Below the pieces are notes generated by a model. The model was not told the DNA's origin. It worked only from the letters and a program-made list of their open reading frames with translations, and did not search any database. From NCBI GenBank assembly GCA_002454425.1, contig DKIV01000032.1, positions 27,325 through 47,181 of the forward strand: a stretch of DNA of 19,857 bases, written 5' to 3'. Made by a program: the position numbers and the translations under genes. This document shows, piece by piece, positions 6,745 through 14,170 of the stretch (position 1 is its first letter; each line of letters starts with the position of its first letter). The DNA is from Sphingobacteriaceae bacterium UBA6709. GTDB lineage: Bacteria; Bacteroidota; Bacteroidia; Sphingobacteriales; Sphingobacteriaceae.

Positions 6745-7572
6745 ATGAAAAAAAGAGTTGCAATACAAGGAATTAAAGCGTCCTTCCATGAAGAAGCAGC
6801 ATTCAAGTTCTTCGGAGAAGATATCGAGACGATTGAATGTAGTTCATTTAAACAAACTTGCGAGGTGCTGAAAAACGGAGAGGCCGACTTCGTGGTCATG
6901 GCTATTGAGAACTCCATCGCAGGCAGTCTCCTCCCCAACTACACCCTGCTCCGGGATTACCGGTTCGCCATTATCGGAGAGGTATATCTGCGGATACAAC
7001 TGCACTTGCTGGCGTTACCGGGTGTTAAAATGGAGCAGATAAAGACCGTAGAATCTCATCCTATCGCAATCAGACAGTGTATCGATTTTTTTGACGAATA
7101 TCCACAATGGGTGGTGAAAGAAAGCACCGACACGGCAGCCTGCGCAAAGCGGATCAGAGATGAGCGGCTTACAGATACCGTAGCCATAGCAAATTCCCTG
7201 GCAGCCAGAACCTACGAGCTGGAAATTCTTGAACCTCGTATTGAATCGAACAAAAAGAATTATACCCGCTTTCTTATTCTTTCTGATCATGCCAATACTA
7301 ATATTGACAAGGCCAATAAAGCATCGATCTCCTTCCAGACCACCAACGAAGTTGGCTCACTTGCCAAAGTCCTGAATATCTTCGCCGAAAATCATGTAAA
7401 TCTTAGTAAGATTCAATCTATGCCCGTACTAGGTCGCAGAAATGAATATAATTTCTACGTTGATATCGAATGGAATGATGTATCCAATTATCAGAAGGCG
7501 CTGAGCGCAGCTCTACGTCACACGGTGAACTTTACGCTCATGGGCGAGTACATGAAGAATGCTGAAGTATAG
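6745..7572 (+). CDS. pheA: Prephenate dehydratase with ACT domain
   Basis: This enzyme turns prephenate into phenylpyruvate, the committed step to phenylalanine. The 275 residues show a periplasmic-binding-like catalytic domain (about 4-182) and a C-terminal ACT regulatory domain (about 193-270). Catalytic-domain landmarks are the ENSIAG segment (55-60), ESHP (103-106) and the diagnostic TRF motif at 174-176. In the ACT domain, the usual GALxxxL and ESRP motifs that bind Phe in well-studied enzymes read GSLAKVL and QSMP, so feedback by Phe may be altered. There is no fused chorismate mutase; that activity sits on the next gene. The start lies just three bases after the terminator T-run, leaving no Shine-Dalgarno. 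It is the first structural gene after the attenuator and sits 39 bp before the DAHP synthase gene. Confidence 0.95.
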   Translation: MKKRVAIQGIKASFHEEAAFKFFGEDIETIECSSFKQTCEVLKNGEADFVVMAIENSIAGSLLPNYTLLRDYRFAIIGEVYLRIQLHLLALPGVKMEQIKTVESHPIAIRQCIDFFDEYPQWVVKESTDTAACAKRIRDERLTDTVAIANSLAARTYELEILEPRIESNKKNYTRFLILSDHANTNIDKANKASISFQTTNEVGSLAKVLNIFAENHVNLSKIQSMPVLGRRNEYNFYVDIEWNDVSNYQKALSAALRHTVNFTLMGEYMKNAEV

Positions 7573-7611
7573 AACAGAAAAAATATAAAAATCTTAAATC
7601 ATAGTTGAAGT

Positions 7612-8721
7612 ATGAAACTCAATCTGAACATCCAGCCACTAAACTCCTGGATCAACACTAACGGTAAACCGCTAATCATTGCAGGCCCCTGCAGCGCAGA
7701 AACCGAAGAACAGTTGCTGGCAACAGCGAATATGCTTGCTAAAACCGGCAAAGTAGCCGCGTTACGCGCAGGAATCTGGAAACCTCGTACCAGACCCGGA
7801 GAGTTTGAAGGTATCGGAAGCATCGGTCTGGAATGGCTGAAAAAAGCAAAACAGGAAACTGGCCTTCCGGTAGCTATTGAAGTTGCCACAGCAAAGCATG
7901 TTGAAGAAGCACTGGCGGCTGGAGTAGATATCTTATGGGTTGGAGCGCGTTCTACGGCGAATCCTTTTACTGTTCAGGAAATTGCCGACGCCTTGAAGGG
8001 TGTTGACATCCCGGTAATGGTGAAAAACCCTGTAAACCCTGATCTTTCTTTATGGATCGGCGCCTTAGAACGTATTAACAATGTGGGAATTACAAAGCTG
8101 GCAGCGATTTCCAGAGGATTTACATCTTTTGAGAAATCTGCATTCAGAAATGAGCCGATGTGGGAGATTACTATACAATTGAAGACCCTATGCCCTGAAT
8201 TACCAGTGATCTGCGATCCTAGCCATATCTGTGGAAACAGAGAACTGCTTCCTTACATTTCGCAAAAGGCGCTTGACCTGGAAATGAATGGATTGATGAT
8301 TGAATCGCACATTGATCCTTCGGTAGCATGGACGGACGCTAAGCAACAGCTTACGCCGGCAGCGCTTTCAGGACTCATTGACAACCTCACCGTACGTAAG
8401 GCAGAACCTGCGGACGCTGTGGCTAAGGATATTCTGGCAGACCTGCGTGAGCAGATCGACAAAATTGATGATCAGCTGATTCAGAAGGTTGCGGAACGCA
8501 TGGCCGTTGTTGATAAGATTGGTGAGTACAAGAAAGATAATGACATCACTATTTTACAGCTTAATCGCTGGGACGAGATTATTAAAAAACGTGCGGTATT
8601 TGGCAAAGCGCTGAAGCTTGACGAGGAGTTTACAACTCGCCTGCTCGAGTTGATTCATACCGAATCTATTCGTCGCCAGGCCGAAATTATGAACGCGGCA
8701 TCGCCTGTTACTCATAAATAA
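7612..8721 (+). CDS. Bifunctional DAHP synthase / chorismate mutase
   Basis: This 369-residue fusion joins the first step of the shikimate pathway to the first step after chorismate on the Phe/Tyr branch. Residues about 15-262 form a DAHP synthase of the KDO8P-synthase-like group: AGPCSAET (24-31), WKPRTRPGEFEG (56-67), MVKNPVNPD (136-144) and the metal/phosphate motif CDPSH (201-205). Residues about 273-360 are an all-helical AroQ chorismate mutase, with LREQIDKIDDQLIQKVAERM and a conserved Arg-Trp-Asp-Glu region. The synthase-first order is usual for Bacteroidota, whereas Bacillus-type fusions have the mutase first. The mutase may serve as the regulatory domain as well as an enzyme, as shown for other fusions. 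Its stop overlaps the aroA start in TAATG. Confidence 0.94.
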   Translation: MKLNLNIQPLNSWINTNGKPLIIAGPCSAETEEQLLATANMLAKTGKVAALRAGIWKPRTRPGEFEGIGSIGLEWLKKAKQETGLPVAIEVATAKHVEEALAAGVDILWVGARSTANPFTVQEIADALKGVDIPVMVKNPVNPDLSLWIGALERINNVGITKLAAISRGFTSFEKSAFRNEPMWEITIQLKTLCPELPVICDPSHICGNRELLPYISQKALDLEMNGLMIESHIDPSVAWTDAKQQLTPAALSGLIDNLTVRKAEPADAVAKDILADLREQIDKIDDQLIQKVAERMAVVDKIGEYKKDNDITILQLNRWDEIIKKRAVFGKALKLDEEFTTRLLELIHTESIRRQAEIMNAASPVTHK

Positions 8722-9971
8722 TGAAAGAAGTTCTTCATCTTTCAAAACCAGAAAAAGCAATTAACGGCACCATTGCTCTCACAGGCTCAAAAAGTGAGAG
8801 CAACAGGGCCTTAATTCTGAATGCCTTAAGCAAAGGAAAGGTTGAAGTGCTCAACCTTTCGGAAGCTGACGATACGGTGGTGCTTAAGAAAAACCTTGAC
8901 ATGCTTGCTGCCGCCGCGGACAGGGAAGTGACGGTAGATATTGGGCCCGCCGGTACTGCTATGCGTTTCCTGAGTTCCTATTTGGCTATTCGGCCGCAGG
9001 CAGCCATACTTACCGGTAGCGCGCGCATGAAACAGCGTCCTATAGGAATTTTGGTTGAGGCCTTACGTTCCCTGGGAGCAAAACTGGATTATGTTGAAAA
9101 CGAAGGATTCCCGCCCTTGCGGTTTTACAACGAACGTTTTGATCAGAAGCGACAAAATATAAGTATTCGCGGAAACATCAGCTCGCAGTATATCACTTCG
9201 CTATTGCTTACAGGCGCCAGCCTTCCTCAAGGTCTGGATCTTAACATTGAGGGAGAACTCACCTCGCGCCCATATGTGGAAATGACCCTTGGACTGATGA
9301 CAGAATGCGGAATCAGCTATACCTGGGCGGATGATCTTATAAGCATTAAGCCTCAGGAATATACCCCGGCATCAATCACCGTTGAACCGGACTGGAGTGC
9401 TGCCTCTTATTGGTACGCGGTAGTTGCACTGGCTGATGACGCCGTTATCTGCCTCCCCCACCTCAAGGAAAGTAGCCTGCAGGGCGACAGCCGCATTCGT
9501 GGTATTATGGAGAAGTTCGGAGTAAGCAGCGCTTTTACCGATAAGGGACTCGAAATAAAGAGATCGTCAACTGACATTACGGAAAGTTTTTTCGATTTGA
9601 AGGACTGCCCGGATCTTGCCCAAACGGTGATCGTTGTAGCGGCGGCGCTTAAACATAATGCCAGTTTCACCGGTCTGGAGACCCTGAAAATCAAGGAAAC
9701 AGATCGTATAGCGGCATTACAAAATGAGCTTGCCAAAATTGGTGTTCGCCTGATTGAGGATAACGAAGTGTACACGCTTGACTGTGCCGCGCTGCATTTT
9801 CCGGAGGATGTAAGCATCAAAACGTATGAAGACCATCGTATGGCTATGGCTTTTGCGCCTCTTAGTTTAAAGCTCCCGGGACTTAGCATTGAAGAGCCTG
9901 CGGTGGTAGGAAAATCGTACCCCACCTTCTGGAAAGACCTTGAGAAAGTCGGATTTAATATTAAAAGTTAA
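8721..9971 (+). CDS. aroA: 3-phosphoshikimate 1-carboxyvinyltransferase (EPSP synthase)
   Basis: AroA joins shikimate-3-phosphate and phosphoenolpyruvate to give EPSP, the sixth step of the pathway. The 416 residues are close to the family's usual 420-440. Recognisable blocks are TGSKSESNRAL (21-31, with K24 and R29), GPAGTAMRFL (75-84), ARMKQRP (101-107), SSQYITSLLL (154-163), DCPDLAQT (295-302), KIKETDRIAAL (323-333), YEDHRMAMAFA (369-379) and VVGKSYPTFW (395-404). The loop around residue 76 reads Gly-Pro-Ala-Gly, where many class I enzymes have Gly-Asn-Ala-Gly, and Phe replaces Pro after the Arg. The start overlaps the previous stop by one base, so translation is probably coupled. The gap to aroC is 18 bp. 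Confidence 0.96.
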   Translation: MKEVLHLSKPEKAINGTIALTGSKSESNRALILNALSKGKVEVLNLSEADDTVVLKKNLDMLAAAADREVTVDIGPAGTAMRFLSSYLAIRPQAAILTGSARMKQRPIGILVEALRSLGAKLDYVENEGFPPLRFYNERFDQKRQNISIRGNISSQYITSLLLTGASLPQGLDLNIEGELTSRPYVEMTLGLMTECGISYTWADDLISIKPQEYTPASITVEPDWSAASYWYAVVALADDAVICLPHLKESSLQGDSRIRGIMEKFGVSSAFTDKGLEIKRSSTDITESFFDLKDCPDLAQTVIVVAAALKHNASFTGLETLKIKETDRIAALQNELAKIGVRLIEDNEVYTLDCAALHFPEDVSIKTYEDHRMAMAFAPLSLKLPGLSIEEPAVVGKSYPTFWKDLEKVGFNIKS

Positions 9972-9989
9972 ACAAAATTAACCGATCAT

Positions 9990-11084
9990 ATGGCAGGAAA
10001 TAGCATTGGTCAAATGTTTCGCATAAGTACTTTTGGCGAATCGCACGGTGTGGCTATCGGCGTGATCATTGATGGCTGCCCGGCGGGAGTAGAAATAGAC
10101 ATGAACTTTGTGCAGGAAGAACTTGACCGTCGCAAACCGGGACAGTCGCGCATCACTACGCAAAGGAAAGAAAGTGATACCGCAAGCATACTCTCCGGAA
10201 TCTTTGAGGGTAAAAGTACCGGCACTCCTATCATGCTGTTGATTCCGAATGAAGATCAGCGCTCTAAAGATTATGACCATAACAAGGACATATTCCGCCC
10301 GTCGCATGCTGATTATACTTACTTCGCTAAGTACGGAGTAAGAGACCATCGCGGCGGAGGACGTTCGTCAGCGCGTGAGACTGCCGCTCGCGTAGCCGCG
10401 GGCGCTGTGGCGAAGCTCTTCCTTAAACAACAGGGAATAGAGATCTTCGCTCATGTTTCTTCAGCTGGAAAGATTGACTCTCCGGATCTCGATAGTAGCG
10501 ACCTGAAAGCCCTGGAGGCCGCAAGGGAAAGTAATATTGTGCGCTGTGCCAATCCTTCAGCCGCGGAAGAGATGATCACCCTCATTGACAGCATACGCAA
10601 AGAGGGCGATACCGTTGGCGGAAAGATCTCCTGCATCATCAGAAATTGCCCTGCGGGTATTGGTGAGCCTGTTTTTGATAAACTACATGCTGACCTTGGT
10701 AAAGCAATGCTGAGCATTAACGCAGTGCATGGCTTCGAATATGGCTCCGGGTTTGCAGGTTCTGAAATGCGCGGCTCTGAGCATAACGACGCCTTCGTTC
10801 CCGCAACGGATAGCACAACCGGAATAAGTACGCTAAGTAATTTTTCAGGTGGCATACAAGGTGGTATCAGCAACGGCATGGATATCACTTTCCGCGTTGC
10901 TTTTAAGCCAATAGCCACGATTATGCATAACCAGCAAACGGTAGATAGCAGCGGTCAGGCAGCGGAAATTAAAGGAAAAGGACGCCATGATCCATGTGTC
11001 GTGCCCCGCGCGGTGCCGATCGTTGAAGCCATGGCAGCACTATGTATCGCAGATCACCTGCTACGCCAACAGGCATACAGGTAA
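9990..11084 (+). CDS. aroC: Chorismate synthase
   Basis: AroC removes phosphate from EPSP to give chorismate, the last common step, using reduced FMN. The 364 residues match the family length. Signatures are FGESHGVAIGVIIDGCPAG (15-33), the DRRKPGQSR segment (46-54), NEDQRSKDY (87-95), the HADYTY block (106-111), and RGGGRSSARETAARVAAGAVAK (121-142). INAVHGFEYGSGF and the late GRHDPC segment are also present. It is the last gene of the aromatic operon and is followed within 20 bp by a strong bidirectional terminator. Confidence 0.97.
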   Translation: MAGNSIGQMFRISTFGESHGVAIGVIIDGCPAGVEIDMNFVQEELDRRKPGQSRITTQRKESDTASILSGIFEGKSTGTPIMLLIPNEDQRSKDYDHNKDIFRPSHADYTYFAKYGVRDHRGGGRSSARETAARVAAGAVAKLFLKQQGIEIFAHVSSAGKIDSPDLDSSDLKALEAARESNIVRCANPSAAEEMITLIDSIRKEGDTVGGKISCIIRNCPAGIGEPVFDKLHADLGKAMLSINAVHGFEYGSGFAGSEMRGSEHNDAFVPATDSTTGISTLSNFSGGIQGGISNGMDITFRVAFKPIATIMHNQQTVDSSGQAAEIKGKGRHDPCVVPRAVPIVEAMAALCIADHLLRQQAYR

Positions 11085-11102
11085 GTTATAACATAAGCGC
11101 AT

Positions 11103-11152
11103 AAAAAAATGCCGGTTGGAGGAGTGTTAATACTCCCAACCGGCATTTTTTT
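11103..11152. terminator. Bidirectional terminator between aroC and the E1 gene
   Basis: An A-run (11103-11109) leads into ATGCCGGTTGG. After a 2-nt bulge and GAGT, a 6-nt loop is followed by the complementary ACTC and CCAACCGGCAT, then a T-run. The A-run and T-run flank the stem symmetrically, so it serves both the rightward aroC transcript and the leftward dehydrogenase transcript. Confidence 0.92.
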
Positions 11153-11162
11153 ATGTATTTAC

Positions 11163-13574
11163 TTAGAAAATCGGAGGAAAACGATGAGGATCAGCTTCTG
11201 ACATTACAGCATACACCTTCTCTATGATATCGTCAATAGAGGGTTTGGTAAAGTAATCACCATCAGAACCATATGGCGGACGGTGTTCATGAGCGCTGAT
11301 AGTGACAGGCTGACTATCGAGCATAAAATATCCATTCTGCTTTTCGAGAATCTGCTGAAGAATAAATGCGGAAGCACCTCCCGGTACATCCTCATCAGCG
11401 ACAACCAGTTTATTTGTCTTCGCTAAAGACTGCGCGCATACATTGTTAACATCGAAAGGATGCAAGGTCTGCGGATCGACGATCTCAATAGAGATGCCCA
11501 TCTTTTCCAGTTCAAGGGCTGCTTCTTCAACCACCCTCAGCGTAGAACCGTAAGATACTACAGTAAGGTCGCTGCCTTCTCTGACAACCTCCGCGTGCCC
11601 TAATGGCACTGTAAATTCACCTACGTTGTCGGGCATACGTTCTTTGAGACGATATCCGTTAAGGCATTCGATTACCAAAGCAGGCTCATCAGCTCGCAAC
11701 AGCGTGTTATACATACCGGCAGCCTGCGTCATATTACGAGGAACACAGATATGTACCCCACGCATAATGCCAAGAATCATAGACATCGGCGAACCGGAAT
11801 GCCATACACCTTCCAGGCGATGTCCGCGGGTCCTGATGATTAGAGGCGCCTTTTGTCCTCCCTTGGTACGGTAACTGAGGCTCGCTAAATCATCACTTAC
11901 AACATTTATGCAATAAAGAAGATAGTCTAGATATTGGATTTCAGCAATAGGGCGTAAGCCTCTTAATGCCATCCCTATACCCTGTCCGATGATGGTACTC
12001 TCGCGAATGCCGGTGTCAGCAACTCTTAAGTCGCCATGTTTTGCCTGTAATCCTGCAAAACCCTGGTTGACATCTCCGATATTTCCAACATCCTCACCAA
12101 AGGCGAGAATCCGCGGATCGCGCAGTATATTCTGATCAAAACAGGCATTGAGGATTTCACGACCATCGACCATACGGGCATCATCTCTATATTCAGGAAG
12201 CACCACAGGCACGGCACTGAGCCCTTCAACAGATTCTGTAAATAAACGGGAATGATAACGTTCATAATTGAGCGACATCTGTTCCTCGTACCAGGAAAGG
12301 AGCTGTTGACGGGCATCTGAACGATTATTGACACTTATACGTAATGCTTTACGCACGTGTTCGATAATGTCGCGACGGCTGACTTCCGGCAAAGATTTTA
12401 TGTAACGAGCCATCTCGCTGATCGGCGCGTCATCAAGTGCCGAAAGCAATGTCACGGCTTCTGCCGCTTCCGCCTTTATCACTTGCTGGTAAGTAGCCCA
12501 GGCATCATTTTTACATTTACGAACATACGCCTTGGCGTCACTTTCAATTTGCAGAACTTCCTCTTCTGAGGCGATGGCGGTATCGAGAATCCATTTACGC
12601 ATTTGTACGATACAATCGTATTCCTGCTCCCAGTCAAGCCTCTCGCGACTTTTGTAACGCTCATGAGAACCGGAAGTAGAATGTCCCTGCGGCTGAGTTA
12701 ACTCATTTACATGGATCATTACAGGAACATGTTTCTCGCGACAGATGGCGATGGCCTTCTCGTACGTTTCGCAAAGGCCCGCGTAATCCCAGCCTCTTAC
12801 CTTAAATATCTCAAAGCCAGCCCCTTTATCATCGCGCTGAAAACCCTTTAATACTTCGGAGATATCTTCTTTTGTTGTTTGTAATGACGCAGGTACCGAG
12901 ATGGCGTAAGCATCATCCCAAATAGAGATTGCCATCGGGATCTGCAGCACCCCCGCGGCATTGATAGCCTCAAAAAACACACCTTCAGAGGTAGATCCGT
13001 TTCCAATGGTACCAAAAGCCACCTCATTACCTCCGCGGGAGAAATGACTTAAATAGGCAAGGTCGGGATTTTGACGATAGAGTTTTGAAGCGTGTGCCAA
13101 TCCTACCAGGCGAGCCATCTGCCCTCCGGTAGTGGAAATATCCGATGAGGTATTTTTTGTTTCTGTTTGATTACGCCAGGATCCGTCTTCATTAAGTAAA
13201 CGGGTAGCGTAATGCGAATTCATTTGTCGCCCACCGGAGAAAGGATCCTCATTTATATCGGTGTTGGCATATAGCTGGGCAAAAAACTGAGTAACGGTAG
13301 CCATGCCTGTGGCGAACATGAAAGTCTGATCGCGATAGTACCCCGATCGCCAATCGCCTTGTTTAAAAGCCTTGGCCATAGCAACCTGAGCTACTTCCTT
13401 GCCATCACCGAAAATTCCAAACTTGGCTTTCCCGGTTAGTACCTCCTTACGCCCCAAGAGACTTGCCTGACGACTCTGGCAACATACGGCATAGTCATCA
13501 AGTATAATCTTCTTGAAATCGTCGAAACTTAGTTCGGAGATATGAAACTGATTTTTAACTTCCATTTCAAGCAA
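11163..13574 (-). CDS. Fused alpha/beta E1 component of a 2-oxoacid dehydrogenase
   Basis: This 803-residue thiamin-diphosphate enzyme decarboxylates a 2-oxo acid and passes the acyl group to a lipoyl E2. The alpha-like half (about 1-430) contains SGYYRDQT (77-84) and the ThDP/Mg motif GNGSTSEG (191-198) followed by WDDAYAIS (219-226). The HSTSGSHERYKS region recalls the phosphorylatable loop of mammalian E1 alpha. The beta-like half (about 465-803) has ILAFGEDVG, a GIGMALRGLRPIAEIQYLDY segment and SYGSTLRVVEEAA. In many families alpha and beta are separate chains; here they are one. The best guess is branched-chain or a general 2-oxoacid specificity, since sequence alone does not decide pyruvate against branched substrates. 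No E2 or E3 gene is nearby. An in-frame ATG three codons in is an alternative start. CAAAATTA at 13591-13598 reads as a leftward TAATTTTG -7 element. Confidence 0.9.
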   Translation of the reverse strand: MLEMEVKNQFHISELSFDDFKKIILDDYAVCCQSRQASLLGRKEVLTGKAKFGIFGDGKEVAQVAMAKAFKQGDWRSGYYRDQTFMFATGMATVTQFFAQLYANTDINEDPFSGGRQMNSHYATRLLNEDGSWRNQTETKNTSSDISTTGGQMARLVGLAHASKLYRQNPDLAYLSHFSRGGNEVAFGTIGNGSTSEGVFFEAINAAGVLQIPMAISIWDDAYAISVPASLQTTKEDISEVLKGFQRDDKGAGFEIFKVRGWDYAGLCETYEKAIAICREKHVPVMIHVNELTQPQGHSTSGSHERYKSRERLDWEQEYDCIVQMRKWILDTAIASEEEVLQIESDAKAYVRKCKNDAWATYQQVIKAEAAEAVTLLSALDDAPISEMARYIKSLPEVSRRDIIEHVRKALRISVNNRSDARQQLLSWYEEQMSLNYERYHSRLFTESVEGLSAVPVVLPEYRDDARMVDGREILNACFDQNILRDPRILAFGEDVGNIGDVNQGFAGLQAKHGDLRVADTGIRESTIIGQGIGMALRGLRPIAEIQYLDYLLYCINVVSDDLASLSYRTKGGQKAPLIIRTRGHRLEGVWHSGSPMSMILGIMRGVHICVPRNMTQAAGMYNTLLRADEPALVIECLNGYRLKERMPDNVGEFTVPLGHAEVVREGSDLTVVSYGSTLRVVEEAALELEKMGISIEIVDPQTLHPFDVNNVCAQSLAKTNKLVVADEDVPGGASAFILQQILEKQNGYFMLDSQPVTISAHEHRPPYGSDGDYFTKPSIDDIIEKVYAVMSEADPHRFPPIF

Positions 13575-13660
13575 AATATGTGCAAAGCTTCAAAATTAAT
13601 AAAAATGCCGGTAGAACGGGCGTTTTCACGGCATTCTTCCATAATATTTGTGGTATAATA

Positions 13661-13692
13661 TTTGATTGTTTACAAAGAATAAAATACCTTTA
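13661..13692 (+). promoter_or_regulatory. Promoter of the DUF1573 gene
   Basis: TTTG (13661-13664) and TACCTTTA (13685-13692) are 20 bp apart. This matches the Bacteroidota consensus with one mismatch in the last -7 base. Transcription would begin near 13698, leaving a short leader if the ATG at 13716 is used. Confidence 0.55.
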
Positions 13693-13715
13693 CATTACAT
13701 TCAATGGAAATAATC

Positions 13716-14099
13716 ATGAAAAGAATATTTGCACTGTGCACCATGCTGCTTTTTATGGGACTGCTTTTCAGCGCCCGCGCAGATAATGCACCTGAGTTTA
13801 AATTTGAAAAAGAAACCAATGATTTCGGCAAGATTACTCAGGGAAAGCCGGTAACTTATGAATTCAAATTTCTTAATACCGGTGCTCAGCCGCTTATCAT
13901 CAGCAATGTTGAGTCTAGTTGCGGATGCACTGTTCCTAAATACACCAGCGCCCCTGTTAAGAAGGGTGAAGCGGGAACTATTGCCGTAACTTTTAATGCG
14001 GCCGCGCCTGGCGCGTTCAACAAAATACTCACCATCAAATCAAACGCGAAGACGCCCGTTAAATATTTATATATTAAGGGAGAGGTAGTAAAACAGTAG
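13716..14099 (+). CDS. Secreted DUF1573 protein
   Basis: This 127-residue protein has an N-terminal signal peptide (MKRIFALCTMLLFMGLLFSARA, cleavage probably after ARA). A single DUF1573 domain follows, an Ig-like beta-sandwich very common in Bacteroidota. Diagnostic features are the FGKITQGKPVTYEFKFLNTG stretch and the VESSCGCTVP block with its Cys-Gly-Cys, followed by GEAGTIAVTFNA. The role of the family is not known; a periplasmic or surface location is expected. The in-frame ATG at 13704 is an alternative start that adds four residues. I prefer 13716 because it begins directly with the basic n-region and has GGAAA eight bases upstream. A strong terminator follows, so the gene is monocistronic. 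Confidence 0.9.
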   Translation: MKRIFALCTMLLFMGLLFSARADNAPEFKFEKETNDFGKITQGKPVTYEFKFLNTGAQPLIISNVESSCGCTVPKYTSAPVKKGEAGTIAVTFNAAAPGAFNKILTIKSNAKTPVKYLYIKGEVVKQ

Positions 14100-14121
14100 A
14101 TTAACCATAAATAGGATATCG

Positions 14122-14156
14122 AAAAACCTCTTCGCGAAATACGGAGAGGTTTTTTT
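14122..14156 (+). terminator. Terminator after the DUF1573 gene
   Basis: AAAAACCTCTTCG (14122-14134) pairs with CGGAGAGGTTTTT (14142-14154), with one G-U pair and a 7-nt loop. A T-run continues to 14156. It separates the DUF1573 gene from the aminotransferase gene, which starts 15 bp later. Confidence 0.92.
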
Positions 14157-14170
14157 ATTTTTGAACACAA

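Noticed and set aside
9407..9925. 172-residue leftward frame inside aroA
   Set aside because: It lies wholly within the well-supported aroA gene on the other strand and has low-complexity Ser-rich sequence.
13603..13634. AATGCCG/CGGCATT stem before the DUF1573 gene, considered as a terminator
   Set aside because: The stem has a long internal loop and no T-run on either strand in a sensible direction.
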